Shown: positions 9,591 to 18,766, numbered from the stretch's first letter. The stretch: 64,000 bases of DNA from Bradyrhizobium sp. RP6 (GCF_003837805.1 NZ_RQIT01000005.1:242600-306599), one strand, 5' to 3'. The notes: a model not told the origin generated them from the letters alone. Translations and numbers: made by a program.

Positions 9591-10316
9591 CTAGGCAACG
9601 ATCGCCTTCAGCACTGCCATCAGCGCCTCCGGCGCCGTCACGTTCGGCGCGTGGCTCGCGTCGAGCTCAAAATAGCGCCAACCGTCCTCGTTCTTCGTGC
9701 GCCTCGCAAACTGCCCGAACACGTCGCCCGGCGGGATGCGCGTGCAGTAGATGTAGCTGCGCGGCATCGCCGGCTCGCCGTGCTCGAGCCTCAAGCGCGT
9801 CTCGAAGCATTTGATCGGCATCGGCACGCGGCGCGCGTTGAGCCAGTCGAGATCGGCCTGCAGCGTGTCGGGCGGCGGCGGGTTTGGCGGGATGCGGTAG
9901 CCGTCACCGGAGCTCGCTGCCTTGCGCATCGGCTCGCGGCCGGCCTCATTGAGATCGAACAGCGATTGGCCATCACGTGGCACGAAGGCGTCGAGATAGA
10001 TCAGCTGCGTCACGCGCTCGCGCGCGCGATCGGCAACGCCGGTCGCGACCATGCCGCCATAGCTATGGCCAAGCAGCACGATGTCGCTGAGATCCTCGAA
10101 GGCGATGACGTTGAGAATGTCCTGGATGTGCGTTTCCAGATCGATCGCGGGGCTTGCGAGATGCGCGCGCTCGCCGAGCCCGGTGTAGGTCGGCGCCACC
10201 AGGCGATGGCCGGCCTGCGCCATCAGCGGATGCATCTTCTTCCAGGCCCATCCGCCGGACCACGCGCCATGACAGAGCAGGAAAGTCTTCGCGCGTGCGG
10301 CCATCGGCGTTCCCAT
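9591..10316 (-). CDS. Alpha/beta hydrolase (esterase / hydroxynitrile-lyase-like fold)
   Basis: 241-aa cytoplasmic hydrolase with no signal peptide. The oxyanion segment LCHGAWSGGWAW (about residues 14-25), the nucleophile elbow GHSYGG (83-88) and the catalytic His in DASHAPNVTAPE near the C-terminus are all present. The short cap (about 120-180, Pro-rich) resembles plant esterase/hydroxynitrile-lyase relatives. Substrate cannot be read from sequence. ATG 10316; an in-frame ATG at 10304 is also possible. It is followed upstream (54 bases) by the co-directional DUF983 gene, so a two-gene unit is possible. Confidence 0.85.
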   Translation of the reverse strand: MGTPMAARAKTFLLCHGAWSGGWAWKKMHPLMAQAGHRLVAPTYTGLGERAHLASPAIDLETHIQDILNVIAFEDLSDIVLLGHSYGGMVATGVADRARERVTQLIYLDAFVPRDGQSLFDLNEAGREPMRKAASSGDGYRIPPNPPPPDTLQADLDWLNARRVPMPIKCFETRLRLEHGEPAMPRSYIYCTRIPPGDVFGQFARRTKNEDGWRYFELDASHAPNVTAPEALMAVLKAIVA

Positions 10317-10370
10317 CGTTCTTCTTGGTACGAGGGAGTGTAGCGGCAGCGCGCACGATGTAAACGCCGC

Positions 10371-10799
10371 TCAGGCCGCCCGCGTATCCGCCTTCACCAG
10401 CACGGGCGCAAGCTCGCCGGCCTCGCGCCGCAGCTTGCTCGCCTCGAAGCCGTGCATGCCCAGCTGCCATTGCAGCCCGACGATGGCGCCCTTGGTCGGT
10501 TGCAGCAGTGCGAGCGACGCGAACAGCGTCACCGGCAGCCACACCGCGAGCTGCAGCCACTCCGGCGGTGCATAGGCGGTCTCGACCGCGAGGATCGCGG
10601 GGACCACGAGATGGCCAACCACGACCATCACGAGATAGGCGGGGAAGTCGTCGGCGCGCTGGTGAAACAACTCCTCGCCGCAATGGTCGCAGCTGTGGGC
10701 GACCTTCAGGAAGCGGCCGAACAGATGCCCTTCGCCGCAGTTCGGGCACCTGCCGCGAAAGCCACGCCGCATCGCCTTTGCAAGAGAGACCGTCGCCAT
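10371..10799 (-). CDS. DUF983 membrane protein with N-terminal zinc-ribbon-like cysteines
   Basis: 142-aa protein. The N-terminus carries CPNCGEG and CDHCGEE (two CxxC knuckles, about residues 17-45), followed by two hydrophobic segments (YLVMVVVGHLVVPAILAV and LAVWLPVTLFASLALL). This is the DUF983 family pattern; function unknown. ATG 10799 is chosen because GGAAGAGGTGTGGTC precedes it. It is divergent from the MocR-type gene across 79 bases containing two direct repeats, so it is the likely regulatory target. Confidence 0.85.
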   Translation of the reverse strand: MATVSLAKAMRRGFRGRCPNCGEGHLFGRFLKVAHSCDHCGEELFHQRADDFPAYLVMVVVGHLVVPAILAVETAYAPPEWLQLAVWLPVTLFASLALLQPTKGAIVGLQWQLGMHGFEASKLRREAGELAPVLVKADTRAA

Positions 10800-10823
10800 G
10801 ACCACACCTCTTCCTTTTCGAAG

Positions 10824-10853
10824 ATCCATACAATAATATCTTGCATCCATACA
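10824..10853. promoter_or_regulatory. Two direct ATCCATACA repeats, probable MocR-type operator
   Basis: Identical nonamers at 10824-10832 and 10845-10853 are exactly 21 bases (two helical turns) apart, in the 79-base gap between DUF983 and the MocR gene. Direct repeats spaced by whole helical turns are the known binding pattern of MocR/PdxR/GabR-type dimers. Confidence 0.65.
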
Positions 10854-10878
10854 TTCAAAGGATATTGGGCTAAATTGC

Positions 10879-12249
10879 ATGGATTGGACCCCTACAATCT
10901 CGGAGCTGAGCGGCCCGCGCTATCAGCGCATCGTCGATGCGATGGAGGCCGACATTGCTGCGGGCAGGCTGGTGCGCGGCCAGCAATTGCCGACGCAACG
11001 CGCCCTCGCAAGAGCCCTCGGCATCGACCTGACCACGGTGACGCGCGCCTATACCGAAGCCCGGCGCCGCGGCATCATGGAAGCCCGCGTCGGACAGGGC
11101 TCGTTCGTGTCGGAGACCAGCGCGCGCCGCGCGGTCGACCTGCCGCATCCCGTCGCGATCGACCTCTCGATGAACGTGCCACCGCATCCGCTGGAGGCGC
11201 AGCTCGACGAGCGCATCATTGCCGGGATGGAAGCCATCCGCGCACAGTCGGGCCTGACGGCCTATCTCAACTACCAGCCGCCCGGCGGCAGCGCGCATGA
11301 GCGCGAGATCGCGGCGCGCTGGATGCGCGCACGCGTTCCGCATGCGCAGGCCGACAGGCTCGTGATCTTTCCCGGCGCGCAAACCATCCTGTTCAATCTG
11401 CTCGCCCATCTCGCGCGGCCCGGCGACATCGTTCTGACGGAAGCCCTCACCTTCCCCGGCATCAAGGCCGCTGCAGTGCGGCTCGGCGTCAAGCTCGTCG
11501 GCGTCGCCATGGATGACGGGGGCATTTTGCCCGATGCGCTGGCAAAGGCGTGCCGCGTGCACCGGGCAAAGGCCGTGTATCTCATTCCGACGCTGCACAA
11601 TCCGACCACCGCGACACTGTCCGCCGAGCGGCGCAACGCAATCGCAAAGATCATTCGCGATGGCGACACGACCTTGATCGAGGACGACGCTTACGGCCTG
11701 CTCGATCGCTCGGCGTCGCCGATCGCGAACCTCATTCCGGAGCGGACTTATCTCGCGACCACGCTGTCAAAATGCATCGCGCCGGCGCTGCGCGTCGCCT
11801 ATCTGGTGACACCCGATAACGGCGCGCAGCGGAGCATGTGCACGTCCTTGCAGGCAACCGTGCAGATGCCGGCGCCACTGATGGTCGCGCTGGTGACGCA
11901 TTGGATCGAAAGCGGCATTGCCGATCGCATCATCAGCGCCATCCGCAGCGAGGCGATCGGACGCCAGCAGCTTGCACAGCGCGCGCTGAAAGGCTTTCAG
12001 TTCCTGGCCAAGCCTGCCGCCCATCATCTGTGGCTGCGGCTGCCGGAAGATCGGACCGATGTCGCGGCACATCTCCTGCGGAACGGACTTGCGGTCGTCG
12101 CCGGCGAGGCCTTCACGGTCGACGGGACACCGCCGCATGCGGCACGTGTCTCGCTGGGGGCGGCACGGAACAGATCGGAATTGACGGAAGCGCTGCGCAT
12201 CCTGATCGGCGCGCTGCAGAAGCCTGCCGACACCAGGCAGATCGTCTAG
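10879..12249 (+). CDS. MocR-family regulator: GntR winged helix fused to a class I aminotransferase fold
   Basis: 456 aa. Residues about 12-80 are a GntR winged helix (GPRYQRIVDAMEADIAAGRL, QLPTQRALARALGIDLTTVT). Residues about 95-440 are an aminotransferase fold with LIPTLHNPTTATLS, EDDAY and the PLP lysine in TLSKC (K298). Such proteins are PLP-responsive regulators and normally not catalytic transaminases. It is divergent from DUF983, with a two-copy operator between. The gene ends two bases before the convergent secreted-protein gene. Confidence 0.92.
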   Translation: MDWTPTISELSGPRYQRIVDAMEADIAAGRLVRGQQLPTQRALARALGIDLTTVTRAYTEARRRGIMEARVGQGSFVSETSARRAVDLPHPVAIDLSMNVPPHPLEAQLDERIIAGMEAIRAQSGLTAYLNYQPPGGSAHEREIAARWMRARVPHAQADRLVIFPGAQTILFNLLAHLARPGDIVLTEALTFPGIKAAAVRLGVKLVGVAMDDGGILPDALAKACRVHRAKAVYLIPTLHNPTTATLSAERRNAIAKIIRDGDTTLIEDDAYGLLDRSASPIANLIPERTYLATTLSKCIAPALRVAYLVTPDNGAQRSMCTSLQATVQMPAPLMVALVTHWIESGIADRIISAIRSEAIGRQQLAQRALKGFQFLAKPAAHHLWLRLPEDRTDVAAHLLRNGLAVVAGEAFTVDGTPPHAARVSLGAARNRSELTEALRILIGALQKPADTRQIV

Positions 12250-12250
12250 A

Positions 12251-12520
12251 TCATCGACGATGACGGCGAGGGCCGGAGCGCACCACCGGTGCCAGGGGTC
12301 GCGGATAGGCCTGCGAGGCATATGCATCGCTCGGCGCTCCCTGCTGACCGAGAGCCGCACGCCCCGCAGGCGTGAGCTGGCCGCCGTTCAGCACATCACG
12401 ATCGGGATGGGCGGCCTGATAGGCCGCCGGCTCGGAAAACTGCGCCTGGGCCATTGTCGGCGTCAACGCCACCGCGAGCAGCGCGGCCGCAGCGGCAATC
12501 TTGGTGCGGGTCATGGTCAT
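12251..12520 (-). CDS. Small secreted protein of unknown function
   Basis: 89 aa with a clear signal peptide (MTRTKIAAAAALLAVALTP, cleavage probably after AQA near residue 26). The mature part is about 60 residues, hydrophilic, with PAAYQAAHPDRDVLNGGQLT and a basic tail. I do not recognise a family. The start could be ATG 12520 or the in-frame ATG 12514. It is convergent with the MocR gene with almost no space between the stops. Confidence 0.7.
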   Translation of the reverse strand: MTMTRTKIAAAAALLAVALTPTMAQAQFSEPAAYQAAHPDRDVLNGGQLTPAGRAALGQQGAPSDAYASQAYPRPLAPVVRSGPRRHRR

Positions 12521-12741
12521 TCTCCATCATCGCAGTCAGGACTGACCGATCGAGCGCACGATCGCGTCGGGCGGCCCCAAGATTGAAGTACGGCCATCAT
12601 GTAGGCGTGTCTTCCGCGAAAGCCCGCCACGGCAGATCACGCTTGCGTGCAGCATGGATTGACCTGCATGGCAGCAGGCATGTTTATGCGAGCGCTGGCG
12701 ATCGACAATCCGGGATCGCCCCTTGCGACAAGGTTAATCTG

Positions 12742-13485
12742 TTGGAAACGCTCACCTACGTCCTGCTGCTGTTCGGCGCGCTGGCCGGCGGCTTCGTCTC
12801 GGGACTGGCCGGGTTCGGCACGGCGCTGATGGCGCTCGGCATCTGGCTTTACGTCCTGCCGCCCTCGCTCGCGGTACCACTGGTGCTGATCTGCTCGGTG
12901 ATCGCACAGACCTCGACGCTGCCCTCGATGTGGAAAAGCTTCGACCTTTCGCTGGTCTGGCCGTTCCTGATCGGGGGCCTGATCGGAGTCCCGCTGGGAA
13001 CCATGATGGTCGCCACGGCCGATCCGAAGGTGTTCAAGCTGAGCGTCGGTGTGCTGCTCCTGATCTTTTCGAGCGCGCTCTACCTCAACAAGAGGCCCCT
13101 CGCCTTCAAGTTCGGCGGCAGGATCGCCGATGGAGCGATCGGCTTTGCCGGCGGCATCCTTGGCGGCCTCGCCGGACTCTCGGGGCCGCTGCCGATCCTC
13201 TGGGCGAACATCCGCGGCTGGAACAAGCATGAGCGACGCGGCATCTTCCAGCTCTTCAATTTCACGGTGCTCGCCACCGCGCTGGTGCTGCAGACGGCGT
13301 CAGGCCTGGTCGAACTGAAAGTGGTCTGGCTCGCACTGGTCGCGTTTCCGGGCACGCTGATCGGCGCATGGGCCGGCGCCCGCGTCTATCACGCCCTGAG
13401 CGACAAGCATTTTGGCGATGTCGTGCTCGGCCTGTTGTTCCTGTCGGGCCTTGGCCTCGTCTGGAATAGTGTTGGCACGCACTAA
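12742..13485 (+). CDS. TauE/SafE-family membrane transporter
   Basis: 247-aa polytopic inner-membrane protein with about eight hydrophobic segments and the duplicated family signature (GFVSGLAGFGTALMALGIWL near residue 20, and GFAGGILGGLAGLSGPLPIL near residue 140). The family includes sulfite/organosulfonate exporters; the substrate here is unknown. I take TTG 12742 as start because ACAAGG lies eight bases before it and the upstream in-frame sequence is not membrane-like. Its TAA overlaps the TAG of the convergent MATE gene. Confidence 0.87.
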   Translation: METLTYVLLLFGALAGGFVSGLAGFGTALMALGIWLYVLPPSLAVPLVLICSVIAQTSTLPSMWKSFDLSLVWPFLIGGLIGVPLGTMMVATADPKVFKLSVGVLLLIFSSALYLNKRPLAFKFGGRIADGAIGFAGGILGGLAGLSGPLPILWANIRGWNKHERRGIFQLFNFTVLATALVLQTASGLVELKVVWLALVAFPGTLIGAWAGARVYHALSDKHFGDVVLGLLFLSGLGLVWNSVGTH

Positions 13486-14891
13486 AGCGCCGGCGCGCGT
13501 GCAGGAGGCACGACCGGCTCGACCCCCGACTGCTCCACCGCTTGCTCTGGAGAAGGCAATACCAGCCGCCTGGCGAATTCGCGACGCAACAGCCACAAGC
13601 TCAGCACAGCCTGGAGCGTCGTCGCCGCGACCGACAAATACCAGACGTGCTCCATGCGAAAGCCCGGCCGGGTCGAGAGCCAGATCGCTGGCAGCGAATA
13701 AGTGAAGACGCGCGTCGCCGAACTCAAGAGCACCGGGCTGGTGTTGCCGAGCCCCTGGAACATGCTCGAGCAGGTGAAGATCAGACCCTGCGCCACCATG
13801 TTGAGCGAGATGATACGCAAGAACAGGAAGGCGATCTCCATCGTCTCGTGGTCGTTCGAGAATCCGGCGAGCAGCAGTTCTGGCTTCAACTGCGCAAGGA
13901 TCATGAAACCGATCATCACGGCACTGGCGATCAGGGCCGTCTTGACTAAGGTTTCCCGCACGCGCTCGGCGATTCCGGCGCCGACGTTCTGACCGGCGAT
14001 GGGCCCGGCCGCCAGCGCAATCGCAAGCGCCGGCATCTGGATCAGGCCAAGCACCCGCTGCCCGATGCCGAATCCGGCCTGCGCCGCTGCGCCGAAATCG
14101 CGCAGCACGAAATAGACCACGGCCATGAAGATGAACATCATCGCGAACTCGCCGCCCGCGGGCAGGCCAACAGTGAGGATGCGCTTCGAGTGGCGCGGCC
14201 GCGGACGCCACTGCGCCGGATTGAAGGCGACGTAGCGCTCGACCTTGCGAAAATACGCCAGCAGCATCAGGACGCCGGCACCCACTGCGATCGTGCTCGC
14301 CAGCCCGGCGCCGGCAACGCCGAGCGGATAGCCGGTGCCCCAGCCCGAGATCAGCACCGGCGCCAGCGCGATGTTGATGATGACCGCAAGGACCCGCACC
14401 AACATGGCGGGACGCACGATGCCGGTCGCGCTTAGCGCGGAGGCAATCACTTGCATGACGAATTCCAGCGCGAGCGCCGGCATGAACCACTGCAGATAAG
14501 TGGTCCCCGCCTCGATCGTGGCCCGGTCCGCGGCAATCGAACGCATATAGAGGCGCGACAACACCGCTCCCGCGGCAAGGGTCACCAGGCCGAACAGCAC
14601 CGACAGCGCGACTGCCTGATTGAAGATCAGATTGGCGTCAGGCCGGTCCTTTCGTCCCACCGCATGCGCGATCAGCGCCACCGTCCCGACGCCGAGCACC
14701 TGTATCAGGCCGTTGACGAGAAAGCCGGCATTCCCGGCCGCGGCCACACCTGCCACGGCGGCATCGCCGAGGCCCGAGACGAAGTAGAGATCGACCAGCT
14801 GGCAGATCATGATTGAGATCATGCCGGCCATAATCGGCGGTGCCATGCCCAGGATGTGGCTCACGATGGAGCCGCGCGTCAGGTCTTTCAT
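13482..14891 (-). CDS. MATE-family multidrug efflux protein
   Basis: About 469 aa, twelve predicted membrane segments, two MatE halves (starting near GSIVSHILGMAPPIMAGM and near RILTVGLPAGGEFAMM). Exports drugs or organic cations by Na+ or H+ antiport. ATG 14891 (MKDLTRGSIVSH) is preferred over an upstream frame extension because MATE proteins start close to the first helix; GAGGACGGAATGAG precedes it. It begins 54 bases after the ABC exporter gene and is probably co-transcribed with it. Confidence 0.92.
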   Translation of the reverse strand: MKDLTRGSIVSHILGMAPPIMAGMISIMICQLVDLYFVSGLGDAAVAGVAAAGNAGFLVNGLIQVLGVGTVALIAHAVGRKDRPDANLIFNQAVALSVLFGLVTLAAGAVLSRLYMRSIAADRATIEAGTTYLQWFMPALALEFVMQVIASALSATGIVRPAMLVRVLAVIINIALAPVLISGWGTGYPLGVAGAGLASTIAVGAGVLMLLAYFRKVERYVAFNPAQWRPRPRHSKRILTVGLPAGGEFAMMFIFMAVVYFVLRDFGAAAQAGFGIGQRVLGLIQMPALAIALAAGPIAGQNVGAGIAERVRETLVKTALIASAVMIGFMILAQLKPELLLAGFSNDHETMEIAFLFLRIISLNMVAQGLIFTCSSMFQGLGNTSPVLLSSATRVFTYSLPAIWLSTRPGFRMEHVWYLSVAATTLQAVLSLWLLRREFARRLVLPSPEQAVEQSGVEPVVPPARAPAL

Positions 14892-14945
14892 CTCATTCCG
14901 TCCTCGGCGGATGACGGCGGGACCTTCGCCCCGCTGCACCCCGCC

Positions 14946-16745
14946 TCATTCCGCTGCTGCGATCTTTCCGAGCTCCACGACCTGGCGCTCGAACAGGCCG
15001 CGATAGATGCCCCCTCGCTTGGCTGCGAGCATCGCATGCGTGCCTTGCTCGACGATCTCGCCGCGGTCGAACACCAGGATGCGATCGAGGCTCTTCACCG
15101 TCGACAGGCGATGCGCGATCACGATCGAGGTGCGGCCCTTCATCAGCCGCTCCATCGCCTCCTGGATCAACGCCTCCGATTCCGAATCCAGGCTCGAGGT
15201 CGCCTCGTCCAGGATCAGCACCGGCGCGTCCGCCAGGAACGCGCGCGCCAGCGCCACGCGCTGCCGCTCGCCGCCCGACAGCTTCACGCCGCGCTCGCCG
15301 ACCAGCGTGCCGTACCCCTTCGGCAGGCGCAGGATGAAGTCGTGCGCATTCGCCAGCCGCGCCGCCTGCTCGATCGCCTCGAGGCTGGCGCCGGGCCGGC
15401 CATAGGCGATGTTCTCGGCGAGCGAGCGGTGAAACAGGATCGGCTCCTGCTGCACGATCGCGATCTGGCTGCGCAGCGATTGCTGCGTGGCGTGCGCAAT
15501 GTCCTGCCCGTCGATCAGCACGCGGCCGCCGGTGACGTCGTAGAGCCGCTGCACCAGCTTGACGAAGGTGGTCTTGCCGGAGCCGGAGCGGCCGACCAGG
15601 CCGACGCGTTCGCCGGCGCGGATCTTGACGGACAAGCCGTCGTACAGCGGCGCGCGATGGCCGCCATAATGGAACGTGACGTCGTCGAACACGATCTCGC
15701 CGCCCTCGATCGCGATCGGCCGCGCATCGGCTGCATCCGCAATCCCGATCGGCTCGTCATGGATCGCCACCAGCTCGTCCATGTCGTTGACCGAGCGCTG
15801 GAGGTTGTTGATGTGCATGCCGACGTCGCGCAAGTACGCGTGGATGACGTAGTAGCTCGTCAGCACATAGGTGACGTCGCCGGGCGAGGCGTGACCTGAC
15901 ATCCACAGCAGCACCGATCCGCCGATCACCGCCCCCCGCAGGCATAGCAGCAGCGAGAGCTGCGCCATGGCGGTGTAGTTATAGCGGAACCAGGTCCGCC
16001 GCACGCGCACGCGCCAGCGATTAATGACACGGGCGAGCCGCGCGTCCTCGCGCAGCTCCGCGCCGAACGATTTCACCACGGCATTGCAGGTCAGCGCGTC
16101 CGCCAGCGTGCCGCCGACCTTGGTGTCCCAGGCATTGGAGACGCGCGCCGCCGGTGCGACGTAGCGCGTCGAGAGCAACACCGTGATCGTGACGTAGAAG
16201 ATCGCCCCGAGCGCGATCACGAGGCCAAGCGAGGTCCAGTGCACGCCGATCAGGATCATCGAGCCGGCCAGCACCAGCAGCGACGGCGCCAGAGCCATCA
16301 GGATGGTGTCGTTGAGCAGGTCGACCGCCCACATGCCGCGGCTGATCTTGCGTACCGTGGAGCCGGCAAAAGAGTTCGCGTGCCAGTCGGTCGAGAAACG
16401 CTGCACGCGCGTGAACGCATCCTGCGCGATGTCGGACATGATCTTCAGCGTGAACGGCACGATCGCCTGGAGACCGACGAGACGCAGCACCATCGACGCC
16501 GCGCCCAGCGCCACGATGGCGCCGAACGCGACCAGCGCCGCGTGGCGCGCATCGGGATCGGACGGACCGCGGGTCAGCGCATCGACCAGATGTCCCGAGA
16601 ATAGCGGCATGAACAGGTCGGCGATGGTCGCACCCAGCAGCCCGCCGGCCACGACGAGGCCGCGCCCCGGCTGCTTCAGCCAGTGCCGGAATACGAAAGG
16701 CAGCACCACGCGAATGGCGGCGGGCTTCTTGGACAGAGCGGTCAT
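14946..16745 (-). CDS. ABC exporter half-transporter, MsbA/multidrug type
   Basis: About 599 aa; works as a homodimer in the inner membrane. The N-terminal ABC transmembrane domain (six helices, about residues 15-320) is followed by the ATPase: Walker A GRSGSGKTTF (about 382), Q-loop VQQEPILF, signature LSGGERQR, Walker B VLILDEATSSLDS and H-loop IAHRLST. ATG 16745 chosen; GTG 16763 in frame is possible. A 28-codon ORF with its own promoter-like elements and a hairpin lie upstream. MATE follows, so this is the first large gene of an efflux operon. Confidence 0.92.
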   Translation of the reverse strand: MTALSKKPAAIRVVLPFVFRHWLKQPGRGLVVAGGLLGATIADLFMPLFSGHLVDALTRGPSDPDARHAALVAFGAIVALGAASMVLRLVGLQAIVPFTLKIMSDIAQDAFTRVQRFSTDWHANSFAGSTVRKISRGMWAVDLLNDTILMALAPSLLVLAGSMILIGVHWTSLGLVIALGAIFYVTITVLLSTRYVAPAARVSNAWDTKVGGTLADALTCNAVVKSFGAELREDARLARVINRWRVRVRRTWFRYNYTAMAQLSLLLCLRGAVIGGSVLLWMSGHASPGDVTYVLTSYYVIHAYLRDVGMHINNLQRSVNDMDELVAIHDEPIGIADAADARPIAIEGGEIVFDDVTFHYGGHRAPLYDGLSVKIRAGERVGLVGRSGSGKTTFVKLVQRLYDVTGGRVLIDGQDIAHATQQSLRSQIAIVQQEPILFHRSLAENIAYGRPGASLEAIEQAARLANAHDFILRLPKGYGTLVGERGVKLSGGERQRVALARAFLADAPVLILDEATSSLDSESEALIQEAMERLMKGRTSIVIAHRLSTVKSLDRILVFDRGEIVEQGTHAMLAAKRGGIYRGLFERQVVELGKIAAAE

Positions 16746-16768
16746 GACATCATCCGGCCGCACGTGCG

Positions 16769-16799
16769 GGCCGGCTCCATCGATGGACGCAGGCCGGCC
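16769..16799 (-). other. Leader hairpin just upstream of the ABC exporter start
   Basis: GGCCGGC (16769-16775) and GCCGGCC (16793-16799) are inverted arms, and between them TCCATCGATGGA folds as an inner stem with a UCGA loop. There is no T-run, so it is not an intrinsic terminator. It lies between a short ORF and the transporter start and may influence translation or processing. Confidence 0.45.
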
Positions 16800-16906
16800 G
16801 CAAGGACCGGGACGGCGTCACTCAGAACTGATTTTGACTTGGGAGGTGGAGCGATCGGGACGCCTGGTCGAAACCCTGGCCCAATCGAAGCTGGCGGAAG
16901 AGGCCT

Positions 16907-16993
16907 CTAACAGGCCGCGTACATACCGAGCCAGAACGTGATCGAGGTCATCATCGAGCGCGGGCGTACGATCTGCGAATGCGACGAAATCAT
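16907..16993 (-). CDS. Probable 28-aa leader ORF upstream of the ABC exporter
   Basis: ATG 16993 is preceded by GGGGAGAGATTTGC (a good ribosome-binding site) and lies about 30 bases after the start expected from the promoter at 17030-17058. The peptide opens MISSHSQIVRPRS and ends WLGMYAAC before TAG. It is too short for family assignment. The combination of promoter, Shine-Dalgarno sequence and short ORF suggests it is translated, either as a leader peptide or as a small protein. Conservation in relatives would settle it. Confidence 0.5.
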   Translation of the reverse strand: MISSHSQIVRPRSMMTSITFWLGMYAAC

Positions 16994-17029
16994 GCAAATC
17001 TCTCCCCGGTTCGAATGAATGAGGTGCGC

Positions 17030-17058
17030 TTTATAGATGTGTCGTTTGCGATTTGCAA
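17030..17058 (-). promoter_or_regulatory. Candidate sigma-70-type promoter for the leader ORF and ABC/MATE operon
   Basis: Read on the minus strand: TTGCAA (17058-17053), a 17-base spacer, TATAAA (17035-17030). Four of six and five of six match the consensus. The rest of the 416-base gap 16764-17179 holds only the leader ORF, the hairpin and no other recognisable gene. Confidence 0.5.
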
Positions 17059-17179
17059 CGGGGCCCACGCGAGATCACGGACGAGTGTTGCAATTTGGTG
17101 CGCCTCGCCGCCGCACCAATCTCCGCCAGATGCTGGATCGCCCGGTCAAGCCGGGCGACGACGGCGAACGTGGAGCAGG

Positions 17180-18766
17180 CTAGTGCGCGTCGCCGCCGGC
17201 GCCGAACGGCGAGGCCGGCTTGTTCAGCAGCGCGACCAGCAGGCTGAGACCGAGATAGAACAGCGTCAGCATGAGGAAGGTGTCGCCGAAACTCATCACC
17301 ACGGCCTGGCGATGCACGAGCTGGGAGAGCTGCTTCATCGCCATCAGCGCGGAATCGCCGAGCCCCTGGAACTTCTGCATGAACATGTTCAGGGTTTCGG
17401 TCGCGGCCGCATTGCCCCAGGTCACGCGTTCCTGGAGGCGCGTGATGTGCAGGTCGGTGCGATCGTTGAGCACGGTGTTGATGACGGCGAGGCCGACCGC
17501 GCCGCCGAGATTGCGCATCAGGTTGAACAGGCCGCTCGCGTTCTTCACCTTCTCGGGCGCGAGGGTGCCGAGCGCGACGTTGTTGGTCGGCACCATCGCG
17601 AACATCATGCCGATGCCGCGCAATATCTGGGGCACCAGCAGCTCGTAGAAATCGTAATCGCGCGTGATCCACGTCATCTGGTAGGAGCCGATCGCGAACA
17701 CGATCAGGCCGAAGGCGATCATGTAACGCATGTCGACCTTCGCCATGAGACGGCCGACCAGCGGTGCGACCAGGAACATGGTGATGCCGGAGACGAACAT
17801 GGTCTCGCCGATCATCAGTGCGCTGTAGCCCCGCACCTCGGCCAGATAACGCGGATAGATGTAGGTCAGGCCGTAGAGGCCGATGCCGATGCAGAACTGC
17901 AACGTGCAGCCGACGGCGAAATTGCGATCGGAGAAGGTGCGCAAATTGACGATCGGCTCGTCCGCCGTGAACACGCGCCAGAAGAAGGCGATCGCCGAGA
18001 TGGCGCAGATCCAGGCGCAGATCGCGACCGAGGTATCCTGCATCCATTCATATTGCGGGCCTTCCTCCAGTACATATTCCAGCGTGCCGAGGAAGCTGGC
18101 CATGAACAGCAGGCCCCACCAGTCGAAGCGGTCGAGCAGTTCGAAGTGCGGCTCGTCGAAATCCACCAGCGCCAGCACGCCCAGGGTGATGCCGATGCCG
18201 GGCAGCACGTTGATGAAGAACAACCAGTGCCACGACATCAGGTCGGTGATGTAGCCGCCGACCGTCGGCCCGATGGTCGGCGCCAGCGTCGCGACGAGGC
18301 CGATGATGGGGCCGACGATATGGAATTTCGTCCGCGGGAAGACGGTGTAGGCCGAGGCGAACACCGTCGGAATCATGCCGGCGCCGAGAAAGCCCTGCAG
18401 CGCGCGCCAGAGGATCATCTCCTCGATCGTGGTGGCGAAGCCGCAGAGCAGGCTCGCGGCGGTGAAGCCGGCCGCCGAGATCGCAAACAGCAGCCGCGTG
18501 CCGAAGGCGCGCGACAAAAAGCCGGACAGCGGGATCGCGATCACCTCGGCGATCAGATAGGCGGTCTGGACCCAGGAGACCTCGCTGGAGCTCGCCGACA
18601 GCCCGGCCTGGATCTCGCTGAGGGAAGCCGAGACGATCTGGATGTCCAGGATCGACATGAACATCCCGAACACCATGATGATGAACGCGAACAGCCGCTT
18701 CGGCGCGATGCGCTCCGAAGCGGGATCCGCCATGATGGCAGGTGAAGCGGTGGTGGCGGTGGCCAT
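17180..18766 (-). CDS. DHA2-family MFS efflux permease (EmrB/QacA type)
   Basis: 528 aa with 14 predicted membrane helices. DHA2 features: MFSILD-like motif near the N-terminus (FGMFMSILDIQIVSASL), SWVQTAYLIAEVIAIPLSGF, WRALQGFLGAGMIP and motif C-like GLVATLAPTIGPTVGG. It is a proton-driven drug exporter that partners with the membrane fusion protein encoded upstream (18969-20279) and an outer-membrane channel that is not in this window. A 200-base gap with a palindromic repeat separates the two genes, but they are co-directional and the pairing is standard. Confidence 0.93.
   Translation of the reverse strand: MATATTASPAIMADPASERIAPKRLFAFIIMVFGMFMSILDIQIVSASLSEIQAGLSASSSEVSWVQTAYLIAEVIAIPLSGFLSRAFGTRLLFAISAAGFTAASLLCGFATTIEEMILWRALQGFLGAGMIPTVFASAYTVFPRTKFHIVGPIIGLVATLAPTIGPTVGGYITDLMSWHWLFFINVLPGIGITLGVLALVDFDEPHFELLDRFDWWGLLFMASFLGTLEYVLEEGPQYEWMQDTSVAICAWICAISAIAFFWRVFTADEPIVNLRTFSDRNFAVGCTLQFCIGIGLYGLTYIYPRYLAEVRGYSALMIGETMFVSGITMFLVAPLVGRLMAKVDMRYMIAFGLIVFAIGSYQMTWITRDYDFYELLVPQILRGIGMMFAMVPTNNVALGTLAPEKVKNASGLFNLMRNLGGAVGLAVINTVLNDRTDLHITRLQERVTWGNAAATETLNMFMQKFQGLGDSALMAMKQLSQLVHRQAVVMSFGDTFLMLTLFYLGLSLLVALLNKPASPFGAGGDAH

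Noticed and set aside
16979..18745. Long plus-strand open frame (588 codons) opposite the MFS permease
   Set aside because: It runs exactly antisense to a clear 14-helix transporter and consists of low-complexity His/Asp/Arg/Gln/Glu sequence typical of shadows in high-GC genes.
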